From contig NC_034009.1 of NCBI RefSeq assembly GCF_000346465.2, forward strand, positions 3,735,803-3,799,802: a stretch of 64,000 bases of DNA, in the 5' to 3' direction. Shown in pieces: positions 46,826-59,413 of this stretch. Under the pieces are notes generated by a model. It was not told the DNA's origin, made no database searches, and was given only the letters and a program-made list of their open reading frames with translations. Source of the DNA: Prunus persica. Lineage: Eukaryota; Streptophyta; Magnoliopsida; Rosales; Rosaceae. The position numbers were made by a program, and so were the translations under genes. Numbering within the stretch: the stretch's first letter is position 1; every line of letters begins with the position of its first letter.

Positions 46826-47519
46826 CTACCAATGAACTACATTAGCAATTAAAAATAAATCAAACATTCGTAAATTACTTTGACAAAATATGCATGTAAT
46901 GCTCGTGTGTGGGGTTATAACGGTTAGTTAGTTAATAATATTTGTTTATATATATCGAGGTAACTGGATTTCATTCTTTAACCAAACAACATAACACAAA
47001 TAACAAGGATGAAAATTCCAGACAGAAATTAAATGTGGGCGGTGTGTTAGTTTATTGTATTCAGAGCTCAATAAAAATTCCTCCCACCCACAGTATATAT
47101 ACTAAAGATGGAAAATGACCTCTGAGCTGCATGGACTAATTATTTTGCTTGTCCTTAATTGCTAATGTCAACTAACTATACGGACCTGAATGTAAAAATA
47201 AAAATTACAAAGGTAAAAGTAGAAAATTACATAAATTAAAGAAGCCAAAAGTACGTCTCCCTTTTGAGACTTAAAAAAATCAAAAATTTAGTGCAGACAA
47301 ATAGGAAGTAAGGAAAAAATAATAATAAAAGAGAAAAGTGTAGTGGTCTCTAAGAACAATAATGTGTAGGTAGAAGAAGCACCAATAAATCCAAACACTA
47401 CTTAATGAATCGAAAGACTAGTATTTTGGCTGACATGAATTTTCCGATTCCTATGGTCCTAGGGGACCCTAAGTTCGTTTTCTATAACTGTATTCTTTTT
47501 TATTTATTTTTATATAAGC

Positions 47520-47635
47520 GATATTATAGGAGAAGAATGTTCTCGCATACTGTCAATGTGCCATAAGAGTTCAAATATGATATTACTAATCTACAAATCA
47601 AGACCATTTTTCATTGTGCTTGCTAGACCACGTTG
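47520..47635 (-). mobile_element. tRNA-derived SINE-like unit
   Basis: Minus strand: GGTCTAGCAAGCACAATGAA...ATATTTGAACTC..TATGGCACATTGACAGT, the same family as 45838-45965 with a mutated box B. It interrupts duplication unit 2 between 'ttctataact' and 'gaccgtatctctttcgttg'. Confidence 0.55.
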
Positions 47636-48194
47636 GCCTATGACCGTATCTCTTTCGTTGTATGACAAAGTAAATAAATTATACAAACTAAATCAAGAAA
47701 AAATAGAAAAAGAAAAGGAAAAATTGTTTGGGAACGTCTCACTAGTGCGTGATATTACTAATTCACTTATCGTAATATGAGTAGATGATGAAATTATACT
47801 TGAATATTATAATTAATAAACAAAACACGTGTTATAACATATGTGACGTTTTTTTCGAAATGAAACATATTATATTTAATAGCCCACAAGCTGTAGAAGG
47901 CCCACTGCGAGATTGTAAACTGGATTCTATGGAAAGAAGTAAACCGTGGCCTACACTTGTTTCTAGTAAAATGTCTCAATGACATTCATTTTGATTTTAT
48001 ATTGGTAGTGGGACTTCCACGGAGCATCTTCCATTGTTAGGCTTTAGGTAGGTTGGTCCGTTTGATCATCAGAAGCTCCACATCATCAACCTAATTATTG
48101 TCCTTGATGATATGATACTCCACACCAATTAGAGATACCTACTCAATGAATAATAACTTTTTCAATTCTCTCCATCCCTTATTAATTTGTGAGG

Positions 48195-48335
48195 CTTGAC
48201 ACATGTTTATCTATCTTTCTTGGTTTGATTGTGAGGCTCAACTCACACATACTATACGGATGTTAGGACTCGAACTTAGGACGTTGTCTGAGAGAGTAAA
48301 TACTTCAAACTACTACACTAATAGATCCTTTACTC
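48195..48335 (-). mobile_element. tRNA-derived SINE-like unit
   Basis: Minus strand: GTGTAGTAGTTTGAAG (box A-like), ~32 bp, AAGTTCGAGTCC (box B), then ~70 bp of tail. Confidence 0.55.
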
Positions 48336-48878
48336 TCTTTCTTAATTTGTTAGTAATATCATCTATTAACAAATTCCTGACTTCGCCCTTTACCTACAAA
48401 TAAAAATCTCATAATAATTTGAAAAAAGTGTGACATGTAAAAGATCGTCAGTCCACACTTAGCAGACAAAAAGTAGAAAAATCCTTTTTGTGATATTGTA
48501 TAATGTCCCTTTGATCTTTTTAAGTTGAACTTGCATGCATCCCCTCTTAATAATTAATGTAGAGCATAGTGCATCACAATAATTTCGTACATTATTGGAG
48601 AAAGTCTTCAATACTTTGTAGTAGAGTAATTTGGAAAGAGAATTGCATGTCCGGGCCCCTGAAATCAAATAAATGTACCCCAAAACTGAAAAGGCAGCGT
48701 TTAAAACCATGAAGCATTGCTTTTCCATGCCACAAAGGGTCCGTCATACAATGGGCACCGGGCGTTTTTGCCAGCAAAAGATTGTATCATAGTTGAGCAT
48801 TATTATCATATAGATGTATTTAATAAGGTAATAGATTATTAGTTGGAGGAGTTAAATATTAGATTTTAAGATGAAATT

Positions 48879-49300
48879 GTGGAACTCTTTCGTCTTAGCT
48901 CAGCATTAGATCCATGTGATGCTTTCAAGCAATTTAACATTGATGATATATATACCCTTGGTAATAAATTTTATCTTCAAGATTTCACTACAACTGAGTT
49001 GCAGACTTTAAATCAACAACCGAAATTTTATAAGATTGATATGGATTACAATCCAACCTTCAAGAATCTTGATTCCATTTCTATATTACTTGAGCGCTTA
49101 GTGGAAACAAGATTAGCACAAACCTACTACTTGATTGATAAATTGATTCATTTGGTGCTAACTCTTCATGTTTCTATAGCAACAACATAACGAGCATTTT
49201 CTTGTATGAGACTTATCAAAAATCGGCTTTGAAACAAGATAAAGAAATTGCAGAAATTTTAATAGTGATATTATAAGTGTATGATCCAACTACTAATTAC
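48879..49300 (+). pseudogene. hAT transposase (MYM/TTF zinc-finger type) C-terminal remnant
   Basis: Frame 48879-49190 reads LSSALDPCDAFKQFNIDDIY, GNKFYLQDFTTTELQTL, LERLVETRLAQTYYLIDKLI and LVLTLHVSIATT, then a stop where the hAT dimerisation motif should continue (ATTERAFS). A shifted frame continues as RAFSCMRLIKNRL to ~49300 before decaying. This is the C-terminal end of plant TTF-type/zinc-finger-MYM-1-like transposases. The N-terminal zinc finger and catalytic core are absent. Confidence 0.8.
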
Positions 49301-51859
49301 ACTGATGCATTTTTTGATAGAACCTCACACACATAACTGCTATGATGTGCAGTCTATTAAGTTAAAGACAATATTTGCATTGGGCCAATTGGTAGTAGGC
49401 CCGCTTGTCCAAAACTGTTGTTTATAACTTATTTTTGTTTCATTTATTTTACATCTATTAAGATGTGTGGTTATACATATTAGATTTGACCATAATTTTT
49501 TAGTTTTCAATAATTAATATTTTTTTTAATCATTAAAATCGATCCAATCCAATTCAATTGGATGATAAAATTATTGATCTAGTTCATACTTTATTTAATA
49601 ATAGAATTTGGTAAAGTTTTATTGGTTTCAAACCAACGAACACCCATTAACAGAATTATAATCCTCAACTTTAAAGTATCACAACATAATTTAAATATAT
49701 TTGTTTTTTAATTGTAAATTTTGTATTTGTGAAAGAAACTCATCAAGATCCATCAAACAAGACTAGTATATTAATGGATATCAAATAATAATATAAGAAA
49801 AATTACATAACTATCCAAAGTATATTAATGAATTTGGTATTTCCCCAGGACTATACTTTCTCTGTCACTTTCAATTCAGTCTCACATTTGTGCACATCAC
49901 ATTAGACAAGTCCCAATGCAAATTCACCCCAACGTTGGTCAAACCGAAACCCCATCTCACCTCCTTCACGCCTTTCTTTCCAATGATCCAACGGCCATGA
50001 AATGGTTGGTCATCTGACGACACATCGTATAGAAGGAGAAAGACTTTTATATCACGTAGTTAGCACTATTTTGTTATTTTTAACTAATAACATTATGACG
50101 TTAGAGATAATACTTTCACGTAATATAACATTAGCCGAAAATAACACAGATTTACTATTCCTATTACGTGTCAAAAAATGACTGCAGATTCAAGAATCAA
50201 GAATTTTGGTAGGCCCGTATCAGGTGATGAGGGGGCCGCAACATCAACTCACAACGGTCAGTAGTTGTGATGTGTTGTTGTCCCCCGTTCGGTGGGAAGG
50301 AGATGGCTGGTTTAGTTACAAAATTGCCCTGAGAACTAAGAGATAATAACCACGAGGCCATTGTACACTTGTAAATTCGTAATTGTCTTGGTGTAAAATT
50401 TCACTTTTTATTTTATTTTAATCAAATGATATAAAAGCTTGAATTGAAAGGAAATTATGCGACCATTATTACCTGATTGAGTTACATTCACATAATTGGT
50501 TGGTTACCAAATATGCACTTATGAACTCTTCTCTCTTACGCAATAGCAAATTTTGGTTAGTAATAGTGTTTATTCTTTCAAAAACTTAGAAGAAAGTAGA
50601 TGCAAAAGGGTGTTGGCTTGCTTTCTTTAAGCTTTTTCAAAATTTAATTGGAACTGCTTTTCTTTATGAAGAAAATGAAAATAGTTGCCAAAAAAGTATT
50701 AAAAAGAAAAACAATTTTGTTGTTTACTCTCAAATATGTGACATCAAACCATCTTCATCTTGAGTTTGAAACAATTTAATCCTTGCAAAATAGAAAAAGA
50801 AATATATGTGTAAAGGAATGCCATCTTCATCTTGGGTGCAAAGATAAATACTTTAATTACTCGAATAATGTTTATTTAGCGCCTTTGTGATGATCTCTTG
50901 GGAGCTCCTGGGCTTGTAAATGTTGAAGAATATAAGTTTCACATCGAAAACTTGACTAAATGAAATACAATATATAATGAATGACACCACTCTTAATAAC
51001 ACCGATGTCTTTTGTGATAAAATTCCACACCTACTGAACTTTGTAGGTGGTTAAGTTGATGACCATATTAGTGTTCTTGTAGGTGGATCGATGGCTCGTC
51101 TCTATGAAACTTAACATAGTACTAGAGTGGGTTGATTTACTGGGCATGTAAATATTGAGCCCTTACCTATTACCCCTTACCCAATATGTGATGTTCACAT
51201 GTTGAACTTGAATGTTTACTTTTATTCTTATCCAATACGTGGTGTTCACATATTAGGCTTGAATGTTGGACTTTGATATAGACATGAAAAGACGTGTGGT
51301 GAAAAATGGACCCAACTATATAATTAAAAGTATAATGTGTATGTCATATGTTTTAAGATTATACCTTTGTGAAATATTAGATGGAGTTGAGTTATTGCGA
51401 GCCATACCAAACTCTTACAATGCAATTGCATCTTTTTAACCTATAGGCCATAAAACCAAGTGACAATTGAATACGATTACATAGAAAAAAAAAAACTCGT
51501 AAATAAACCATACTTAGTAAATACCAAAGGATATAATATGTACATATATTATTTAACAATTAAAAGAAAAAGTAAAAATCGTCCAATATATTAATATAAA
51601 ATGATGTCATTTTTTAATTTTTATAAATTTTTTTTGGGGAATTTTTAATTTGTTTCTAATAGTATGGAAAATATGCAAATAATTCCTGAAAAATATGCAG
51701 TTATAATATGCAAATAATACGTTTTACAATCCATATAATTATGAAGTATTTTTCAAATATACATACGCATGGATAAACCTTAGAAAGGGTTGGAGCGAGC
51801 ACCAAAGAGGAAATAATTGGAAAGCCAGGGCAATATTGTAATTTCAAATTTTCTGTTGA
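49301..51859. other. Intergenic, upstream of the myosin gene
   Basis: About 2.5 kb of AT-rich DNA. A phrase with 'atgtgatgttcacatgttgaacttgaatgtt' character recurs at 51185 and 51236 (ccaata(t/c)gtg(a/g)tgttcacat). No genes, no clear transposon ends. Confidence 0.4.
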
Positions 51860-52386
51860 GTTACGCGTTCGTGCTGTTACGCCCTTGACAGACAGAAGCC
51901 AAACAGAGGCCGAGAGCGAGCGAGCGAGAGAGAGAGAAAGAGAGGGCCAACGGCGAGAGAGAAAGTGCAAGAAAGAGAAGGAAAGCGCGAGAAAATAAGA
52001 GGGAAAATAGTTGCAGAGGATCTTCTTCTTTCTCGTTCCGGAAGGATAAAAGGTCCGCCATTGGCATTGTAGCCTCTGCAACAACATTTCCCATGTGACC
52101 TCGTCCATTGTCTCAAAACATCCAATCCCACCTACAGTTTTGTGGCACAAAGCCGTACATTCAGAGCCAGAGGTACCGGAGCGACATTGCCATTCTTTTA
52201 CGTGCGTGCTGCTCCAATTCCGAGTTTGAGCAATTACGCACAATTTTTTGGATCTTTGTGCGTACGGTTCGCTCCGGAGAGAAGAATCCATGGTTTCGTC
52301 GGCATTGGGTGGTGGCTGTTGCTGAGGGAATCTAGGGTTTTGGAGCTCTGCCTGGGATCTGAATCGAATCAGATTTTTCGTCTGCA
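51860..52386 (+). promoter_or_regulatory. Myosin 5' leader / promoter region
   Basis: 51905-51990 is a GAGA/GAGC purine-rich tract typical of plant 5' leaders. The region ends at ATG 52387. The transcription start is not evident. Long frames on the minus strand here are by-products of the purine tract. Confidence 0.5.
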
Positions 52387-55300
52387 ATGGTAGCTTTTTC
52401 TTATTTTCTTGGTCTCCAAGTTTTAGAATTTATTTGCTATTCATTTAAATTTTTTTAAAAATTGTTGCCGTTTAAATTCCCTTCTTTAATCCGGGTTGAA
52501 TGCATTGATCTTTGTTTCAACGTGACTTGATTCTGCTCTTAGTTAGCTGAAACAGGGATTAATTCGTTGCTTTGGTGAGCTAACATGAGACTGGAACTGT
52601 TTGATTATAGTTTGTGGCAGTGAAAATTTTGGAAATTTCTGGTATTTTATAGTGGTAAACGAAAATTAAGATATGTACAACATTCAAGTTCATTTTCTTG
52701 AGTAGGTTTATTGAAATTAGCTGTTTTCTTTGTGAACTTAGTTTAAGTAAACTTATGAGATAGTTGGGCTTTAGACAGTCTACTGAATAAATGGCTTTCT
52801 GGCTTGAAATGCTATTTGTTTTCTCAAAGTAATTGGCGTAAAGAAGAGCTGCATTGTCGTCATTGCTGAAGTTTGGATTGTGTAACCTTGGTTATATGGC
52901 CGAGAGTTTATTAGGATAGTTCCGCCTAAATTAATGACCACCTTTGGATATGCTATGAATTTTGTAAAGCAAAGAGCATATCAACAATTTAGTCTATACA
53001 CAGCATGAATTGTGACATTATGATAGTGTATTATAAAAAATCACATTATACTTTAGTTTGCTTGTTTGACAACTTGATTTGAAAGAAAAGTTGATACTGC
53101 TTACTAGTTTATGCCTATCAAGATGAGGCATGGCTGACTGAGAAACTGCATGTACTGAATTTTTTTTATATCTAATAAAATTTTCAAATTTGTCAAATAA
53201 TGATGACTATCCTCAAGCTAATATGCTTGTCATCCTATCACATATGCACCATGAATATTTTTACTATGCTGCTGTATTGATATCTTAATGTGGCCCTTTT
53301 TTCGCTAATGTAGTGGATGCTTCCCAGTGTATAATGTGAGATATACACTGGAAGAACCTGAAAGTACTTCTAAGGAAGAATATAAATACTAATTGCTAAG
53401 ATAAACCTGAAAAATCCAAAATTAAAAGAAAAGCCTCCCTTTTTTCTCTCTTGTATACTTCTTGTGTCCTAAGGTAGTGACCATCGGTGTCGTTTGGAGG
53501 GAATATTTATTACTCCAGAAAATAAAGATTGAGTCTGTTTTAAAGCACAGTTAGAGGAAAAGAAAAGAAATCTACAGCTTTCTGGCCAGTATGTAACGAA
53601 TTTTGGGAGTTCAATCATTCTTATCTTGACAGTTGGAAAAACCCATGAATCTGAAAGATCTTCTAGAACTGTAGATCCCCTTTTATTGTATGAACGGATC
53701 ATACTGATTCTACACCAGAAGTGCATCCAGAACTTTTTAGGTCTCCTGGATAAGTGCTTTGAATCTGAAAGATCTTCTAGAATTTGATGTTTACTTTATG
53801 CATTAACTAGGAATTTATGCTAAATGGGATTTGTCTCAGGTGATAGAGGTAGATCTGAGGTTAAGTAATACCAACCAAAAAAAAAAAAAAAAAAAAAATC
53901 CTTGACGAATGGTTGAATGAATAAATTATCACCCATATACAGTTACAGAATAAGGAACGCCCCACAGTTCTGTTGTAGATTCTTATTTTCAGTACAGTTT
54001 TCTAATTGCATCACAGTCTTGCTGTCTAATGCTAGCTTAATATGCCTGCTGAGGATCAAATCATTGTCCATGATGATTTTAAATTAAAGATCTGGCTTGC
54101 TCTTTCTTATAGAGGCACTGATTATCTTATTTTCCACACAGGCTGCTAATGTTAATTTGGCGGTTGGATCTCTGGTTTGGGTGGAAGATCCTGAGGTAGC
54201 TTGGATGGATGGAGAAGTTGTAGGAGTTAATGGTGAAGAGATTGAAATAAACTGTACATCAGGGAAGACGGTCAGTGCTGCTTTTGTTTTTAAAATTCTT
54301 ATTAAGCCTTGCATCCACTTTTATTAGCTATTTAAGAGCTAACATATATATTAATCTTGAACTTCAGTATGAATTTTTTAGTACCTGAAAGGTAAGTGCA
54401 TACCTATCACACAGAGGGCTTAATAGACCTATCATGTTTGTAGGAAAAATGATGGCGAAGAATTTTAAAACACTTACTAGATTAGGAGAATGTTTTAATA
54501 ACATAGTATACCCACAAAAAATTAATCAGGTTCTTTATTTACCAAGCAATGACTCAATGTTCATTTGAGTGCATGTATTTCATGTTCCTTGTTTTACTTT
54601 TCCTTTGATATTGACAGACCCGTCATGTTTATTTGATTTTGAACAGAGCCATCATGTTTTATTGCATATATATGAAATCTACTGACTGACCATCCTTGCA
54701 TATTATTGAATATCATGATCAACTAATGGGCTCTTTTTTCTTCCCCTTCTGTTGTAGGTTGTGGCTAAAGTATCCAGTGTGTACCCAAAGGATCCTGAAT
54801 TTCCTTCATGTGGTGTAGACGATATGACAAAGTTGGCATATCTGCATGAACCAGGGGTTTTGCAAAATTTAAAAAGTCGATACCATATAAATGAAATATA
54901 TGTGAGTACTACCAAGATATACACAACCCCTTTTCTTTTTTGATTGTAGGTAGATTTATTTTTCCCCAAAAGGTCATCTACGTCATGTTATTTCCTAAAC
55001 CTGCATTCATTTTCAAACATGGATGCTCTCATTCTTTTTTTGTATGCAGTCGATACTGTAATTGCCAATATTTTTTTTTAAAGGTATAACTTTAATAGTT
55101 GGAAGACGGAGCTAAACTCTGTCATTGTGTTTCCAGACTTACACAGGAAGCATATTGATAGCCGTGAACCCTTTCCGGAGACTACCTCATTTATATGATA
55201 ATCATATGATGGAACAGTATAAAGGAGTAGCTGTAGGCGAGCTGAGCCCACATCCTTTTGCTATAGCTGATGCTGCATACAGGTATTTTGTTGGATTTGC

Positions 55301-58300
55301 CACTGGCTTCAATTTTTTAGTGTGGCTTAAAAATAAAAGAAAATGTTTTTCTAATGCAGACAGATGATTAATGAGGGAATAAGCCAGGCAATTTTGGTCA
55401 GTGGGGAAAGTGGAGCTGGAAAAACAGAGAGTACAAAGATGCTTATGCGTTATCTTGCCTATATGGGGGGAAGAGCTGCATCTGAGGGGCGGTCTGTGGA
55501 GCAGCAAGTCCTGGAGGTAACAAGTTTATGATGTTCTTACTTGTCCAAGTGGGTAGTAGCATTACAGTTAGTTCTCTTTTTGTTGTCTTGTCAGATGTCT
55601 CTTGTTCATGGCTTTTGTTGGCAAGTGACTTGCGTTTGTGATAAAATCCATATCTTCATTTATTTATTTATTTATTTTATGGCAGTCCAACCCTGTTCTT
55701 GAGGCATTCGGTAACGCAAAGACTGTGAGAAATAATAATTCAAGGTGGGAACCTTTTTTTCTTCTTCTACTGGGATAACTAGTTACTATTATTCTTGTGT
55801 CTACTGGGACAGCTAATCTTAGGGTGGAAGGTTATTATGGAAAGTAATATGTATTACTTTAACTTACATCTTCTATTCATTTGGGTCAATTTTGAACTTA
55901 ACATAATTGCAGTCGTTTCGGTAAGTTCGTAGAGCTTCAGTTTGATCAGAGGGGAAGAATCTCAGGAGCAGCCATCAGAACTTATTTGTTGGAGCGATCC
56001 CGAGTTTGTCAAGTGTCTGACCCTGAGAGAAATTACCATTGTTTTTATATGCTCTGTGCTGCACCTCCAGAGGTAAATTGATCTCCTGTATACATATGGT
56101 ATATTCTTCATATGTACTAAAAAGTAAACGTTTTGAATTAGAGAAAACTAGAACTATCACTGGATGATATAGATCCTAGCTGTACTAACTTAATTATTCT
56201 ACTGCTGACCATAAATTGATATGAATTTCTAGTTTGTTACTAGCTGTACTGTGTGTCCAGTGCTCATGATTGTGTGCAGACAGACTTTGATGTCTGCATG
56301 GTAGTGCTACTCTAGCTCATGTAGAGTGGGAGTTGAGTGTGAGATAATTAAACCTATGAACAGTTCATTATCCAAATGACATAACTAATTCTTGATATAA
56401 ATTTCTAACATTTGAATGTTTTCTTGTGCCCACATTCAGGATGTCGAAAGGTACAAATTGGGTAATCAAAGAGCATTTCATTATTTAAATCAGTCAAACT
56501 GCTATGAGCTGGACGGGGTGGACGATTCTAAGGAGTACCTAGCAACTAGGAAAGCTATGAATGTTGTTGGGATAAGCTCTGATGAGCAGGTATGTCACTG
56601 GAGATAGCTTATGAACATTAAATGATCTGTCAAATATCTTGACCACTGCTTTTCAAAAAATAAAAAATAAAAATCTTGACCACTGTTCTGATTTTTGCAG
56701 GATGCAATATTTCGAGTTGTAGCTGCAATACTCCATTTAGGCAATGTTGAGTTTGCGAAGGGGAATGAGACTGATTCATCTGAACCCAAGGATGATAAAT
56801 CTCGGTTCCATCTCAAAATAGCTGCTGAACTTTTCATGTTCGTGACCATTATTTTATGTACTTTTGTAAATAACACAACTTTTGAGGTCTTCATAAGTGA
56901 AAGGCTAAGCTTTAATCTACAATTTCTGTTAGGTGTGATGGGCAATCTCTTGAAGATTCTCTGTGCAAGCGTGTAATTGTGACCCGTGATGAGACCATTA
57001 AAAAAAGTTTAGATCCAGATTCTGCAGCCATCAGTAGAGACGCATTAGCTAAAATTGTATATACAAGGTTATTTGATTGGTATGTTCATAAATATACTAG
57101 TTCGTTCATCGTTGAGAAAAAAATTTCTGCGTTGACTTATCTCTGGTTGTTATTTTTTCCTAAAGTGGTGAACTGATTTTCCCCAGGCTTGTAAACAAGA
57201 TAAATAACTCTATTGGTCAGGATCCTGATTCAAAATATTTGATTGGAGTTTTGGATATTTATGGATTCGAGAGTTTCAAGACAAACAGGTGCTTAACCGG
57301 TATGCTTTTATTTTCATCGTTTAGAGGTTAAATTATTGCAGAGGACTGCATGGATTCCTTCTGTTTTTGGGATGGGGATCTTGATTAAGAAAGTTAACTC
57401 TCTTGCTGCTCTATGATGCCATTTGACTCATAATTGTTTTCTTCTTTTGCGCTAAAATACTGAAAAATCCCCTGGGTGTTTTATTTAGGCAATCACATCA
57501 GTGAGTGACAAATTTTCAAGTGATCTCACAGCCTTTGCTTCTCTGGCTTATTTACTCATGTAAAAACATTACTGCTCACACATTTCCGTGATATCTCTGT
57601 TCTGTTATTAGTTCTTAGGTTGGTCTGGTTGCTCTTATTATATTCTTGACATTACTCCTGATGTGTATAATTTCAAAACTTTTAACTGGTGTGCAGCTTC
57701 GAGCAATTTTGTATCAATTTGACAAATGAAAAATTGCAGCAGCATTTTAACCAGGTGTGGGCATGAATACATAATATGTATTCTTTGGTATTCTTGGATC
57801 TTCAAGACTACTCTCATTTACTCAATTAAGTGTCAACATTCTGCTTGACAGCATGTGTTCAAGATGGAGCAAGAAGAATATACTAAAGAAGAAATTGACT
57901 GGAGTTACATAGAGTTCATAGATAATCAGGATATTCTCGATCTCATTGAAAAGGTATGCCATGTATATTTTTTTATTTAAGGTCTGCTTATCTTCCCTTT
58001 GAATTAGGCCATATATATTTGAAATTTATTTCCTTTCTTTGAATTAAGCTATCTTTTAAACTTCTCGCCTGTTCTCTGTTGATTGATTTGCTGGTCTTCA
58101 TGTGTTGTACTTAATTGAATTGTTATTATCATTTATTTGCAAGAGAAGGGACTGTCTATCTGAATGAAAGAGTTGTCAGTGCCTCATGATATCATGTGTT
58201 ATTTCTCTGATGTATGTTTTTATCATTTCAGAAGCCTGGCGGCATCATTGCTCTTCTTGATGAGGCTTGGTATGCACTAGAACATAAAACATTAATGCAA

Positions 58301-59339
58301 TACCTTCCCCCTCTCCCTCCCTTCCTTCCTCTTAAGATATCAACCGGTTAAATTTATTTTTGCTTTTCAAAAACCGGTTGATTATGCAGACTATGACATA
58401 TTTTCATTTAGTTCTTGTGATATGATGACAAGTTCTTGTTATGCTTTGTAGTATGTTCCCAAGATCAACACATGAGACATTTTCACAGAAGCTTTATCAA
58501 ACTTTTAAAGACCATAAACGTTTTAGCAAGCCTAAATTGTCACCAACCGACTTCACCATTTGTCATTATGCTGGTGATGTAAGTTTTGAATTCAAGCTTC
58601 TTATATAAACTACATCAGACTAATGAATTCAACTCCTACCAACGATAAGTTATCAACTTGATATTTATTTCATTGGAAAATTTGGTTTTCAGGTTACTTA
58701 TCAAACAGAATTCTTCCTAGATAAGAACAAAGATTATGTTGTTACAGAGCATCAAGCACTCCTTAGTGCCTCTGAGTGCTCTTTTGTTTCAGGCTTGTTC
58801 CCTCTTTTACCTGAAGAATCTGCCAAATCATCAAAATTCTCTTCAATAGGTTCTCGATTCAAGGTCCCTTTCTGTTCTAAATTTCTAATTAAGCATATGC
58901 TCATTGCACAGTGAAATATTTTTGTGTTTACGTTCCTTCTGTTTTTATTCTTATCGTCTTCTTGTACAGCAACAACTGCAATCTTTGCTTGAAACACTAA
59001 GTGCAATTGAACCTCACTACATACGTTGTGTAAAACCAAATAATCAACTTAAGCCAGCCATTTTTGAGAATGGTGCTGTTTTACAGCAGCTTTGCTGCGG
59101 GGTAAGCATATTGTGTATTCAATTCATTTATGTTAATCTTACCAGTTACATTTTTTACATAGTAATGCAACATGGCCTGGTATTTATCTAATTCCAGGGA
59201 GTAATGGAGGCGATTAGGATTAGTTGTGCTGGATATCCGACCAGAAAGACCTTTGCGGAATTTGCAAGTCGTTTTAGCATCCTAGCACCCGAGGTTCTAA
59301 ATGGAAGGTAGTTTCATCAAATTCTCTGAACATCAACCG

Positions 59340-59413
<74 letters not shown>

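Larger units (their letters stand above)
45541..47720. repeat. Non-coding tandem duplication, two ~1.1-kb units
   Basis: Unit 1 (from ~45541) and unit 2 (from ~46629) share, in the same order: catggc(t/c)tattgttgtt..ttaggtatgaagtaaa; cagttagtt; aaactactctaattta; (g/c)agctgcatgga(c); tgtccttaattg(t/c)taatgt; aataatgtgtaggtagaa; ccaataaatcca; cctaagttcgtttt; ttgtatgacaaagtaaa. No reading frame is conserved. A third, short relic of the unit start appears at 47935-47960. Each unit later acquired separate SINE-like insertions. Confidence 0.8.

Noticed and set aside
51701..52387. Long minus-strand frames up to 228 codons
   Set aside because: They derive from the purine-rich myosin leader; the wording is low complexity (SLSLARSLS) with no family resemblance.
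55125..55367. Myosin frame extended past 55282
   Set aside because: Exon 4 ends at AG|GT 55282; the extra residues up to 55367 are intron, and exon 5 (from 55360) restores RQMINEG.
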